20,837 nucleotides of DNA, taken from the NCBI GenBank assembly GCA_039812705.1, contig JBDIBA010000034.1:1-20837 (forward strand), read 5' to 3'. The DNA comes from JBDIBA01 sp039812705. Its GTDB lineage: Bacteria; Actinomycetota; Acidimicrobiia; Acidimicrobiales; JBBSGY01. Shown here one piece after another: positions 13,807 to 20,837 of this stretch. A program made the position numbers and the translations under genes. How positions within the stretch are numbered: position 1 is the stretch's first letter; each line of letters starts with the position of its first letter. The notes under the pieces were generated by a model, which saw only the letters and a program-made list of their open reading frames with translations, did no database searches and was not told the origin of the DNA.

Positions 13807-15167
13807 TGAGTGCAGAAGTAGTCGAAACCGCGCTGGCCATGTCGTCTGCCGACGAGGCAATCGTCATAGCAACGGTGTCCAGCAGCACCAACCTGCGTTG
13901 GGCCAACTCCACGCTGACAACCAACGGAAGCACGCGCGAACACTCCGTCATCGTCGTCTCAATCATTGGACGCAGCTTTGGCGTTCGGGCAGGAACATCA
14001 ATCGACCGCGCGTCGCTCGAAGAACTTGTTCGCAATTCCGAGGCCGACGCACGTAACGCAGGCGATGCAGAAGACTTTGGCTACTTGGTCGAGGGAACGC
14101 CGGACGCCACCTTTGACCAAGACGCCGATCACACTTCACCAACAGTGTTTTCCGACTTTGCCAATGATCTTGGCAAGGCGTTCGATGCCACGGCATCTGC
14201 TGACATTTCACTTTTTGGTTTCGCAAAACACGACATGGCAACCGCTTGGCTTGGAACAAGTTCTGGAATTCGCAAGCGGCACAGCCAGCCCAGCGGCATG
14301 ATCGAATGGACGGCCAAGAACAAGAACCCGCGCGGCTCCGCGTGGTTCGGACAAGCCACGCGCGACTTCACAGACATTGCCGTCGATTCGGCAATCGAGG
14401 AGCTTTCCAAGCGGCTTTCGTGGACCGACAACAGCATCGACCTTCCCGCCGGTCGCTACGAAACCATCCTTCCTCCAACAGCGGTTGCCGATCTGATGAT
14501 CTACGCATACTGGTCGGCGTCGGGCCGCGACGCCGCAGAAGGACGCAACGCGTATTCAAAGGCCGGTGGCGGCACGCGCGCAGGTGAACGCCTTGCGGAA
14601 TCCACACTGCACCTGCGAAGCGACCCTCATGATCGCGAACTGGCGTGTCTCCCCTTTGCCGTCGCAGGCTCGTCGTCGTCCATGTCAAGCGTTTTCGACA
14701 ACGGTTTGCCACTTCACGCAACAAGCTGGATCAAAGGCGGCGTGTTGGACTCTTTCATCGAAACGCGCAAGAGCGCGTCGTCGCGCGGACTTGTAACCAC
14801 ACCGGCCATCGACAACTTGATCTTGGATACCTCAGGCACAAAGTCCCTTAATCAAATGATTGCGACGACCGAACGCGGGTTGCTGGTCACCTGCCTTTGG
14901 TACATCCGCGAAATTGACCCAAGGAGGCTTCTCCTCACCGGCCTTACCCGCGATGGCGTGTATTTGGTCGAAGACGGCGAAGTCAAAGGCGCCGTCAACA
15001 ACTTTCGCTGGAATGAAAGCCCGCTTGAACTATTGGGCCGAATTAGTGAAGCGGGACGTTCGGTTCGCACGCTGCCTCGTGAGTGGAATGACTACTTTCA
15101 AAACACCCGCATGCCGGCACTTCGCATTCCAGACTTCAACATGTCAACGGTCAGCCCGGCCAACTAA
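13806..15167 (+). CDS. pmbA: TldE/PmbA metalloprotease partner subunit
   Basis: 453 residues from ATG 13806. It is the zinc-free partner of TldD and lacks an HExxxH motif. Recognisable stretches are NGSTREHSVIVVSIIGRSFGVRAGT, PAGRYETILPPTAVADLM, GERLAESTLHLRSDP, GLPLHATSWIKGGVLDSFIETRKSAS, and GLLVTCLWYIREIDPRRLLLTGLTRDGVYLVEDGEVKGAVNNFRWNESPL. The frame is open 165 bp further upstream inside tldD, but the TAATG junction with tldD and the family's N-terminus favour ATG 13806. The gene converges on the helicase gene with a 51-bp gap that contains no clear terminator hairpin. Confidence 0.93.
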   Translation: MSAEVVETALAMSSADEAIVIATVSSSTNLRWANSTLTTNGSTREHSVIVVSIIGRSFGVRAGTSIDRASLEELVRNSEADARNAGDAEDFGYLVEGTPDATFDQDADHTSPTVFSDFANDLGKAFDATASADISLFGFAKHDMATAWLGTSSGIRKRHSQPSGMIEWTAKNKNPRGSAWFGQATRDFTDIAVDSAIEELSKRLSWTDNSIDLPAGRYETILPPTAVADLMIYAYWSASGRDAAEGRNAYSKAGGGTRAGERLAESTLHLRSDPHDRELACLPFAVAGSSSSMSSVFDNGLPLHATSWIKGGVLDSFIETRKSASSRGLVTTPAIDNLILDTSGTKSLNQMIATTERGLLVTCLWYIREIDPRRLLLTGLTRDGVYLVEDGEVKGAVNNFRWNESPLELLGRISEAGRSVRTLPREWNDYFQNTRMPALRIPDFNMSTVSPAN

Positions 15168-15218
15168 AACATGCGGCCATCCACACACCAGCCAGCCCGC
15201 CCGCCTCGGCCAACCGCT

Positions 15219-17945
15219 TCAGCCAACGGCGTCTTCTAGGACGGAGAGGATTTCGTCTCCCCATCTTTCAAGACGCGTTGCGCCCATGCCTTTGCAACGC
15301 CCAAGCGCCTTCAGGTCGCGCGGAAGATTCAGCGCAATTGTGCGCGCGTCGGCGTTGCTCAAAATGACATAGGCCGGAACGGCTTCGTCTAGTGCCGTTT
15401 GTTTGCGCCACGCCCTCAGCGCCTCTAGCGCTTGTTCACCCGTGGCATCTAGCTCAATGACATCGGCCGATGCTGCAACCTTGGAGTCTTTTTCCCTTTT
15501 CGAGTGCTGGCTCGATTCCCGGATATCTGATCCTGCTCGTCCCGCGCTCTCGCGCGTACGTTGAGGTTTGCGCGGAGCCGAGCCTTGCATCTCTGCAATA
15601 AATGCCGATGGGTTTTCCTTGTCTCCAATCAAAGCAACGCGTTCGGACGCTCTAGTGATTGCAACGTGAAACAACCGGCGCTCTTCGCTGATGTCAGATG
15701 CAAGACGATGAGGCAACAGCGTGTTGTCACACCCGTACAGCACAACGTTGTCCCACTCACGCCCCTTGACTCTGTGAATAGTCGACAACTCAACACCGGT
15801 ATCGCCACTTGGTCGATTGCGAAGACAGTTGCGTAACCAAGCCTCGAATGTGGCGGGGTCGTCATGAAGAACGGCCACCTGTTCAAGTGCAACAAGGTCG
15901 TCGACATGGGTTGAACGGTCGGCTTCCCTGCGTGACCGATCCAATGCATCTACGGAATCGTCGAGACCAATCTTGCGGCGAATGGTTCTCATAATCTCGG
16001 CTGACGTTGACCCGCGCGCCGAACGCGCCACAACCTCGATATCGGCCACGTAAGACAACACCTTGTCGACGTCTTTCCCATTTAGCGCTTCGCCAACGCG
16101 ACGCATGGAATCAACCGACATGTGTTTGCTGCGAGTCATCATTTCAACCACGTTGCGCGCAATGCGCCTTGACGGACGACGAATGGTCTCTTGAAGGTCG
16201 CTTCGCCTTATTTGTTGAGGATTGAGTCCAATGCGCAACCAGGCCAATGCGGCCCGCATGCCGGTGCGTTCCAGGACGGACTCGTCAAGAGGTGCCCGAC
16301 ACGGCACGTTCCTTTCGGTCAGCAGCACTTGTAACGGCAACAGAATTGAGTTGACACGCGCAAGAACTGCAGTGTCGCCGCCATCGAAACCCTCAATGAC
16401 ATCAAATGCATCTGCTGCACATTGCGACTGATCACCTAACAAGACCTTGATTGAAGACTCGTCGTGATTGTCGCGAGCGGCCTTGATTGTCTTTTCAATG
16501 CGTTCATGGTTGTAAGAAAGCAGGGTGTCTGCAGAACGAACGACCATTGGCGGACAGCGATAGTTAGCACCCAGGCCATATGCAGATGCGCCGGGAAAAT
16601 ACTTCTCGAAGTCAATCAAGTAACGCGGCGATGCTCCGCTGTAGCCATAGATGACCTGATCGTCGTCACCAACTCCAAACACGTCATATGCAGGCGCCGA
16701 CAGCAAACGAACAAGCAGCAGGTGTGCAGCGGTGAGGTCTTGGAACTCATCGACCAACATGTGCCGCGTTTGAAAACGTGCAACACGGCGCGCAACCGGA
16801 TTTGTCAGAAGTACACGAATGGCTTCGTAAAGCTGGCCGTCAAAGTCAATGAGATTGCGGTCCTTAAGCACTGCCAGGTAGCGCGGGAACATGTCGGCCA
16901 AACCTTCGGCATCGACAGCAACCTCGACCTTGGCCGGGTCTGCAAGGCCAAGTCGAATGTCTCGCAAGCCATCGAGATAGGCCGCCAACCGGTCACCGTT
17001 TGCAACCGGGCGAACATCAATCAGCGAATCAATGATTGTCCGCTGTTCGCGTTCTCCAATGACGTTTGGCGCGCGACCCGATGAGGGCGACACGAAACCC
17101 GCCGTGCCACTGCAGATGGCCAGGCCGAGCGCGTTAAGCGTCTTGATGCGCGCGCCCAACCCTTCACAACGCGCCTGCATTTCTTGTGCGGCACGCTTGT
17201 TGTAGGCAACAGCGAGGATTGACGCCGGGTCCCAATTGCTTTCGCCGATCAAATGAAACAGACGCTGGGTGAGTACGCGAGTCTTTCCCGAACCCGCCGG
17301 AGCAATGATGCGGGCCGGTCCATAACCGTGCATGACCGCGGCCAACTGGTCATCGGCAAGCTGACCGCCATGTGGCGTACCACGGAGAACATCAAGGCGG
17401 ACAACCCCGGCCTCAATGGAATCGCGATGCAATACGGCCGCGTCTACACCCTCTGGCGCGGCACTCTGACGTGGTCCACCGTCACACCACACCGGCTGAC
17501 CATCCACAAGAACATCGCCCACTGGGGTTTCGCTGCCAACCGGCGTGTCGACACCAACACCAACTTCGACCACACGATCACCCAGTAGTCGCCGTGCCTT
17601 GCGGGCCCACCACCAGATGGGCTGCCCGCTGCGAAGGTCATAGTTGTTTGCCCAAACCAGAAACGACAATCGCTCCAAGGAAAACTCAAAACCGGGATCA
17701 AGAAAGTGAGGCTCTCTGTCTTCGATGCTGGCGTCCTTTAGCGCGTCGGCCTCGACACCGAGTTCAACAGTGACGGGAAGCCTGGCCAACCAGTAACGGT
17801 GCAAGACATCGGCAACCGCTCGTGGATTGCGAACCGTCTGCTCGTCGATACGAACGCGTTCGAGAGATACGCAGGAGTCAGGAACCGGATCGCCACAATT
17901 GACGATCAATCCCCTTCCCAACCAACTTGGACCAAGTCCCGACAC
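15219..17945 (-). CDS. UvrD/PcrA-like superfamily 1 DNA helicase with C-terminal HRDC domain
   Basis: About 908 residues from GTG 17945. All SF1 motifs are present: Walker A APAGSGKT (about 215-222), AYNKRAAQEM, VDEFQD (398-403), GDDDQVIYGYSGA (426-438), LGANYRCP, TIHRVKGREWDNVVLYG (about 722-738) and EERRLFHVAITRASERV (754-770). An HRDC-type nucleic acid-binding domain (about 836-905, ALEALRAWRKQTALDEAVPAYVILSNADARTI...L.RCKGMG..RLERWGDEIL) closes the protein. About 200 residues precede Walker A, including SLERLSFLVWANNYDLRSGQPIWWW, a block I associate with actinobacterial helicases of this type. It likely unwinds DNA in repair. The frame is open upstream to 18035, but that segment is Cys-rich and family-unlike. 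TTG 17909 is another possible start. Confidence 0.9.
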   Translation of the reverse strand: MSGLGPSWLGRGLIVNCGDPVPDSCVSLERVRIDEQTVRNPRAVADVLHRYWLARLPVTVELGVEADALKDASIEDREPHFLDPGFEFSLERLSFLVWANNYDLRSGQPIWWWARKARRLLGDRVVEVGVGVDTPVGSETPVGDVLVDGQPVWCDGGPRQSAAPEGVDAAVLHRDSIEAGVVRLDVLRGTPHGGQLADDQLAAVMHGYGPARIIAPAGSGKTRVLTQRLFHLIGESNWDPASILAVAYNKRAAQEMQARCEGLGARIKTLNALGLAICSGTAGFVSPSSGRAPNVIGEREQRTIIDSLIDVRPVANGDRLAAYLDGLRDIRLGLADPAKVEVAVDAEGLADMFPRYLAVLKDRNLIDFDGQLYEAIRVLLTNPVARRVARFQTRHMLVDEFQDLTAAHLLLVRLLSAPAYDVFGVGDDDQVIYGYSGASPRYLIDFEKYFPGASAYGLGANYRCPPMVVRSADTLLSYNHERIEKTIKAARDNHDESSIKVLLGDQSQCAADAFDVIEGFDGGDTAVLARVNSILLPLQVLLTERNVPCRAPLDESVLERTGMRAALAWLRIGLNPQQIRRSDLQETIRRPSRRIARNVVEMMTRSKHMSVDSMRRVGEALNGKDVDKVLSYVADIEVVARSARGSTSAEIMRTIRRKIGLDDSVDALDRSRREADRSTHVDDLVALEQVAVLHDDPATFEAWLRNCLRNRPSGDTGVELSTIHRVKGREWDNVVLYGCDNTLLPHRLASDISEERRLFHVAITRASERVALIGDKENPSAFIAEMQGSAPRKPQRTRESAGRAGSDIRESSQHSKREKDSKVAASADVIELDATGEQALEALRAWRKQTALDEAVPAYVILSNADARTIALNLPRDLKALGRCKGMGATRLERWGDEILSVLEDAVG

Positions 17946-18076
17946 GTTCCCCCTCAAGCTCAACGCGTAGCAAGTTACACAGAGCCTGAGACAACGTTCT
18001 TTTTGCCACTGCTGCACACAGACAAATCCACACAAGGTCGCGGTTTCAGCTTCACAGACACGAAATACGCGCCAAG

Positions 18077-18382
18077 ATGTTCCGCATGAATGCTGAAAAG
18101 TTTCGCTATGTCGCGCTCGCAGAAGCTGCCTCGTTTTTGACCCTGCTGGTCTGCACGGCCGTCAAATACGGCATGGATCAGCCACTCGGCGTCAAGGTCA
18201 TGGGACCCATTCACGGGTTCCTATTCATCGTTTACGTGTTCGCAGCATTGATGGTCGCCATCGGCGACAAGTGGAGCGTTTGGGAAACCCTGGGCGTGCT
18301 TGTTGGTGCAGTCGTTCCCTTTGGCGGGTTTGCCGTCGACCGTTGGCTAACGCGACGCTACGCAGGCCGGATCAACGCCTAA
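18077..18382 (+). CDS. DUF3817 family membrane protein
   Basis: 101 residues with three predicted helices (about 10-29, 42-62, 70-88). The pattern RYVALAEAASFLTLLVCTAVKYGMDQPLGVKVMGPIHGFLFIVYVFAAL is that of the DUF3817 family, common in actinobacteria and of unknown function. ATG 18077 and ATG 18086 are both possible; neither has a strong ribosome site. It is divergent from the helicase gene, with 131 bp between the preferred starts. The stop is four bases before a 15-bp tandem repeat. Confidence 0.86.
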   Translation: MFRMNAEKFRYVALAEAASFLTLLVCTAVKYGMDQPLGVKVMGPIHGFLFIVYVFAALMVAIGDKWSVWETLGVLVGAVVPFGGFAVDRWLTRRYAGRINA

Positions 18383-18385
18383 CAA

Positions 18386-18430
18386 TCAGTTGCCAGGCTG
18401 TCAGTTGTCAGGCTGTTAGTTGCCAGCCTG
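18386..18430. repeat. Three 15-bp tandem repeats between convergent genes
   Basis: Three exact-length units occur: TCAGTTGCCAGGCTG (18386-18400), TCAGTTGTCAGGCTG (18401-18415) and TTAGTTGCCAGCCTG (18416-18430). The third unit is the last 15 bp of the minus-strand ORF including its TAA stop; on that strand every unit carries a stop codon (TAA, TGA, TGA) in the same frame. Units 2 and 3 also form an eight-pair hairpin (18408-18431, loop of eight bases), which may help to end transcription from both sides, though no T-run follows. Confidence 0.8.
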
Positions 18431-18694
18431 AAACGGCGTAGCCACGGACGCTTGGCGGAGTTCGCTGACGCTCACGTTTGTAAGCGTCGAGGGCGGAGCC
18501 GCGCTTGAAACCATTGCCATGAAAACCGAAACGGCCAGTATCAGTGCGCGCCCAACCCCACCGACCGGCATCTTGCTGGCAACTTTCACCGCTTGTGACT
18601 GCGGTGCCGCCGGCACAGCGTGACCAGTGGATTCGATAGCCAAGGCCGTTGCGTTCTTGACTACAGGCTTGTCAACGCCAACTAAGCCAACCAT
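18416..18694 (-). CDS. Hypothetical 92-aa protein with one hydrophobic segment
   Basis: The frame opens at 18760, but ATG 18694 has a strong ribosome site (AGGGGGA, about nine bases upstream), almost the same as that of the 100-aa gene at 6956. From there the protein has a short hydrophobic start (MVGLVGVD), a Lys/Ala/Ser-rich polar middle, one hydrophobic helix (about 54-70, VGRALILAVSVFMAMVSSAA) and a Ser/Thr-rich tail. The helix fits a type II or signal-anchor segment placed unusually late. I recognise no family. The ribosome site is the main reason to call it a gene; the coding evidence is otherwise modest. Confidence 0.5.
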   Translation of the reverse strand: MVGLVGVDKPVVKNATALAIESTGHAVPAAPQSQAVKVASKMPVGGVGRALILAVSVFMAMVSSAAPPSTLTNVSVSELRQASVATPFQAGN

Positions 18695-18760
18695 CGAACA
18701 ATCCCCCTGACTAACAAGAACAAGCAAACCGATACCCGCAAAACACGGACAAGTTGCCAA

Positions 18761-18777
18761 ACTCGGCTATTTCGAGT
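18761..18777. other. Inverted repeat upstream of the 92-aa ORF
   Basis: ACTCG and CGAGT flank a seven-base AT-rich centre, and pairing can continue by two bases after one mismatch. It lies about 67 bp upstream of ATG 18694 on the minus strand, where an operator might sit. No convincing promoter boxes are adjacent. Confidence 0.25.
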
Positions 18778-18798
18778 GTGCCGTAGCCCTTTTGGCCC

Positions 18799-18858
18799 GT
18801 CAACACTTTTCCGGACAACTCTTTTCAGGACAACACTTCTTCCAAGCCAACTTTCTCG
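18799..18858. repeat. Degenerate 15-bp-period tandem repeat upstream of the PHP gene
   Basis: Four consecutive 15-bp units can be aligned: GTCAACACTTTTCCG, GACAACTCTTTTCAG, GACAACACTTCTTCC and the divergent AAGCCAACTTTCTCG. The region has no supported gene. The unit GGACAA recurs in the array at the left end of the window, with the same 15-bp period. Confidence 0.6.
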
Positions 18859-18890
18859 CGGCCAAACCGGAGGGGGCCACATGGTGCCGG

Positions 18891-18896
18891 TAGCGT
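18891..18896 (+). promoter_or_regulatory. Putative -10 element of leaderless PHP gene
   Basis: TAGCGT is six bases before GTG 18903, the same geometry as at the hemolysin-III gene. There is no ribosome site between it and the start codon. Confidence 0.45.
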
Positions 18897-18902
18897 GAGC
18901 GC

Positions 18903-19967
18903 GTGACCGCAAAAGGCCCCAAACAGCCCAGCACAGTGCCCGACCCGGGTGCGGCTCTCGATCGAATTGCGTTTCTCCTCGAAAGAGAACTTGCCCCCAC
19001 CCACAAGGTCAAGGCCTTCCGCAAGGCTCACGAGACCATCGGCGCCAAGTCCGCTGACGAGCTCGACAAGCTCTCTCGCGAGGGCCAGTTGACCAAGCTT
19101 TCCGGCGTTGGACCGTCCACAGCAACAGTCATCGAACAATCGCTTGCCGGGCAATATCCCGACTATCTCAAAAAGGTGGAAGACCGCCTCGAGCCCAATC
19201 CATCCACCGGGGCAAAACTGCGCACGGCGTTGAAGGGCGACTGTCACAGCCATTCCTTGTGGTCCGACGGAGGCGCGTCAATCGAGGCCATGGCTCGCAC
19301 AGCCAAGTCACTGGGTCACGAATACCTCGTCTTGACAGATCACTCACCGCGACTAACCGTGGCCAACGGATTGTCCCCCGAACGCCTGGTTGAGCAGTGG
19401 AAGGAAATCGATGACGTCAACAAGCGCCTCGAGCAAGAAGACGGCTCGGCGTTTCGAGTTCTCAAGGGCATCGAGGTCGACATCAACGAAGACGGTTCTC
19501 TCGACCAGACAGACGAGCTCCTTGCGCAACTAGATGTTGTTGTTGGCAGCGTGCACTCGAAACTGCGCGCCGACTCCGCAACCATGACCGAGCGAATGCT
19601 GACCGCCATTGCCAACCCTTATCTAGACATCTTGGGTCACTGCACCGGGCGCAAGGTCACCAATCCCACGCGACCACCATCAGACTTTGACGCTGCGGCC
19701 GTCTTTGCTGCCTGCGTTGAGAACAACGTGGCCGTGGAAATCAACAGTCGACGCGAGCGCAAAGACCCACCGCGCGAACTTCTGAAAATGGCAGTCGATG
19801 CCGGTTGCTACTTCGCAATAGACACAGACGCGCATGCTTGTGGACAGCTTGACTGGCAGTTCATTGGAACCGAGCGAGCAGGGGAATGCGGTGTCGAAAC
19901 GGACAAAGTGATCAACACATTGTCGGCCAAAGAATTAGTCGCCAGACAAGCCGCAAAACACGACTAA
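18903..19967 (+). CDS. PHP-domain phosphoesterase with PolX-like N-terminal helix-hairpin-helix region
   Basis: 354 residues. Residues 15-95 resemble the N-terminal domain of family X polymerases: LDRIAFLLERELAPTHKVKAFRKAHETI, then the helix-hairpin-helix KLSGVGPSTATVIEQSLAG. Residues 110-345 are a PHP metal-dependent phosphoesterase: GDCHSHSLWSDGG (HSH at 115-117), LTDHS (144-148), GIEVDI, GSVHS, LGHCTGR, VEINSR and DTDAHA. In bacterial PolX these flank a polymerase palm, which is absent here, so the protein looks like a PolX reduced to its DNA-binding and PHP parts. A 3'-5' exonuclease or phosphatase role is inferred. Histidinol-phosphate phosphatase is a less likely alternative because of the HhH. 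Confidence 0.9.
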   Translation: MTAKGPKQPSTVPDPGAALDRIAFLLERELAPTHKVKAFRKAHETIGAKSADELDKLSREGQLTKLSGVGPSTATVIEQSLAGQYPDYLKKVEDRLEPNPSTGAKLRTALKGDCHSHSLWSDGGASIEAMARTAKSLGHEYLVLTDHSPRLTVANGLSPERLVEQWKEIDDVNKRLEQEDGSAFRVLKGIEVDINEDGSLDQTDELLAQLDVVVGSVHSKLRADSATMTERMLTAIANPYLDILGHCTGRKVTNPTRPPSDFDAAAVFAACVENNVAVEINSRRERKDPPRELLKMAVDAGCYFAIDTDAHACGQLDWQFIGTERAGECGVETDKVINTLSAKELVARQAAKHD

Positions 19968-20018
19968 AACGGGCCGAATTGATCCAGTTCGGGGCGCAAA
20001 AACACCGGGCAAAACACT

Positions 20019-20028
20019 TGATCGATCA
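20019..20028. promoter_or_regulatory. 10-bp palindrome upstream of the terminal gene's promoter
   Basis: TGATCGATCA is a perfect palindrome about 25 bp upstream of the TATAGT box. It could be an operator, but it is short and stands alone. Confidence 0.25.
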
Positions 20029-20053
20029 TTGGTTTCGATTACGGTTCGTAACG

Positions 20054-20059
20054 TATAGT
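20054..20059 (+). promoter_or_regulatory. Strong -10 element of the terminal secreted-protein gene
   Basis: TATAGT lies 74 bp before ATG 20133. A possible -35, TTGGTT (20029-20034), is 19 bp upstream. The expected start site is about 20066. Confidence 0.55.
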
Positions 20060-20063
20060 CGAC

Positions 20064-20079
20064 CCGGTCCTGCGACCGG
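20064..20079 (+). promoter_or_regulatory. 5'-proximal mRNA hairpin in the leader of the terminal gene
   Basis: CCGGTC and GACCGG pair perfectly around the four-base loop CTGC, at the predicted 5' end of the transcript. This repeats the promoter-then-hairpin design seen before the gene at 6956. Confidence 0.5.
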
Positions 20080-20132
20080 CAAGACTTGCTGCTTTTCAAT
20101 CTCGTTTTTACAACTCAGTCAGAGGTGCGCTT

Positions 20133-20837
20133 ATGTTTCACTATTCGAGGAGTCGCGCTGCCCGCTTTTTCAGTGGCGCAGATCGCAAGGCTCGTCTCGG
20201 CCTAGTCACGGCAATGCTGTTGACCGCCGCACTCGTTGCCATTCCAGGCTTCAGTTCAGCCAGCGCAACCGAGGGCAATCAGTCCGAGAAGTGCGCAACC
20301 CCTGGCACGACATACGCCGGCCGCATGACTGCATTCAAGAGCTTCAAGGCTTACGTCAACGGCAAGGAAATCTCTATCAACAACATGATCGTCTCCGGCT
20401 CCGTCAAGCAGGGTGACAAGGTCAAGATTGTTTTCGAGCTCAAGCCTGAATGCACAGACACCTACGTTGGCCTGTCCGCTTTCAAGGGTTTGACCGGACA
20501 CGATGAAGGTCCCGCACAACTCAAGCAGCAAAAGCTTGCTGACCGCGCAGACGGAACCTTCAAGTCCGGCAAGGTCCACACGCTCGAAGTCGACGTGCCT
20601 GAGTGCTACTTCCAGGTTGACGCCAACACCGGCAGCACCTACAAGCCAGGCGACTACACGCTCGACCGTGCAGGCCGCTTGATCTTCGCTGCACAAGGTG
20701 GCACGGACAAGACTTGCGAAACCGCAAAGCCAACCACCACCACCACGGCAAAGCCCACAACAACTACAGCTAAGCCAACAACGACAACCACGGCGAAGCC
20801 GACCACCACGACGACCACGGCTAAGCCAACCACCACC
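20133..20837 (+). CDS. Secreted protein with AKPT(n) repeats (3' partial)
   Basis: 235 residues are visible and the frame is open at the right edge. ATG 20133 has AGAGG seven bases upstream and a promoter with TATAGT further out. A long basic signal peptide (MFHYSRSRAARFFSGADRKARLGLVTAMLLTAALVAIPGFSSASA) is followed by a domain of about 150 residues with four Cys (KCATPG, PECTD, PECYF, KTCE), enough for two disulfides. From base 20724 it becomes AKP followed by three to six Thr, repeated five times. Such Thr/Pro linkers are common in actinobacterial surface proteins, usually before a wall anchor or second domain. I do not recognise the Cys-containing domain. Confidence 0.88.
   Translation, partial: MFHYSRSRAARFFSGADRKARLGLVTAMLLTAALVAIPGFSSASATEGNQSEKCATPGTTYAGRMTAFKSFKAYVNGKEISINNMIVSGSVKQGDKVKIVFELKPECTDTYVGLSAFKGLTGHDEGPAQLKQQKLADRADGTFKSGKVHTLEVDVPECYFQVDANTGSTYKPGDYTLDRAGRLIFAAQGGTDKTCETAKPTTTTTAKPTTTTAKPTTTTTAKPTTTTTTAKPTTT
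20724..20837 (+). repeat. AKPT(n) coding repeat
   Basis: Five units of Ala-Lys-Pro followed by 5, 4, 5, 6 and at least 3 Thr, with varied codons (ACC, ACA, ACG, ACT). The varied codons suggest selection on the protein sequence rather than recent slippage. The array runs off the window. Confidence 0.85.

Noticed and set aside
12286..15167. TldD/TldE as part of a modified-peptide (microcin-like) cluster
   Set aside because: No precursor peptide, modifying enzyme or exporter is visible nearby; the pair looks like the housekeeping form.
16464..17084. 206-codon plus-strand frame opposite the helicase gene
   Set aside because: It is antisense to the SF1 motifs of the helicase and resembles no family.
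18024..18034. DnaA-box-like AATCCACAC and a possible replication origin
   Set aside because: It is a single imperfect match, without a cluster, an AT-rich unwinding region or dnaA/dnaN neighbours.

Overview
The window looks like a chromosomal, mostly housekeeping segment of a moderately GC-rich actinobacterium. Supporting signs are a mycothiol-synthase-type acetyltransferase, a DUF3817 membrane protein, TldD/TldE, a menaquinone methyltransferase, frequent GTG starts, several starts that look leaderless, and a Thr-rich secreted protein. The style resembles Acidimicrobiia (aquatic Ilumatobacter-like lineages), but that placement is inference. I see no tRNA, rRNA, CRISPR array, insertion sequence or prophage.

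Layout. Bases 2-3286 form a tight plus-strand cluster: mshD-like (5' end outside the window), a four-TM protein, a membrane-anchored zinc ribbon, menG, rpiA and tatA. Bases 3147-4948 carry a minus-strand pair: a YcnI-like (DUF1775-like) secreted protein followed by a membrane protein with a WHDHR-V-HWM motif, possibly copper related. The membrane gene's 3' end overlaps the tail of tatA by 140 bp. Bases 5030-5602 encode a histidine phosphatase with the sequence signature of SHB17-like sugar bisphosphatases, tail to tail with a STAS-domain gene (5599-5967, minus). Then come lgt (6068-6868) and a two-TM small protein (6956-7258) behind a clear sigma70-type promoter. The minus strand 7311-9509 holds a dynamin-like GTPase and a lipoprotein cytochrome c. 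Plus-strand genes follow: hemolysin-III family, kup, and the coupled tldD-tldE pair. A large UvrD/HRDC helicase lies on the minus strand (15219-17945). The right part has DUF3817, a small minus-strand ORF, a PHP phosphoesterase with a PolX-like N-terminal half, and the start of a secreted protein with AKPT(n) repeats that runs off the window.

How the genes fit together. Many products act at the cell envelope or in respiration: MenG makes menaquinone, the cytochrome c is a lipoprotein that needs Lgt, and TatA serves folded-protein export. RpiA and the SHB17-like phosphatase could both serve non-oxidative pentose phosphate metabolism. UvrD and the PHP protein are DNA-processing candidates.

The most unusual features are the long antisense overlap of tatA with the WHDHRVHWM membrane gene, 15-bp-period imperfect tandem repeats at three places (one tandemly repeating a stop codon), promoter-proximal 5' hairpins in two leaders, and a recurring TAnnnT-6/7 nt-start codon arrangement. 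I do not see a defence island or a clearly new multi-gene system. The best candidate for an under-described unit is the YcnI-like/WHDHRVHWM pair.
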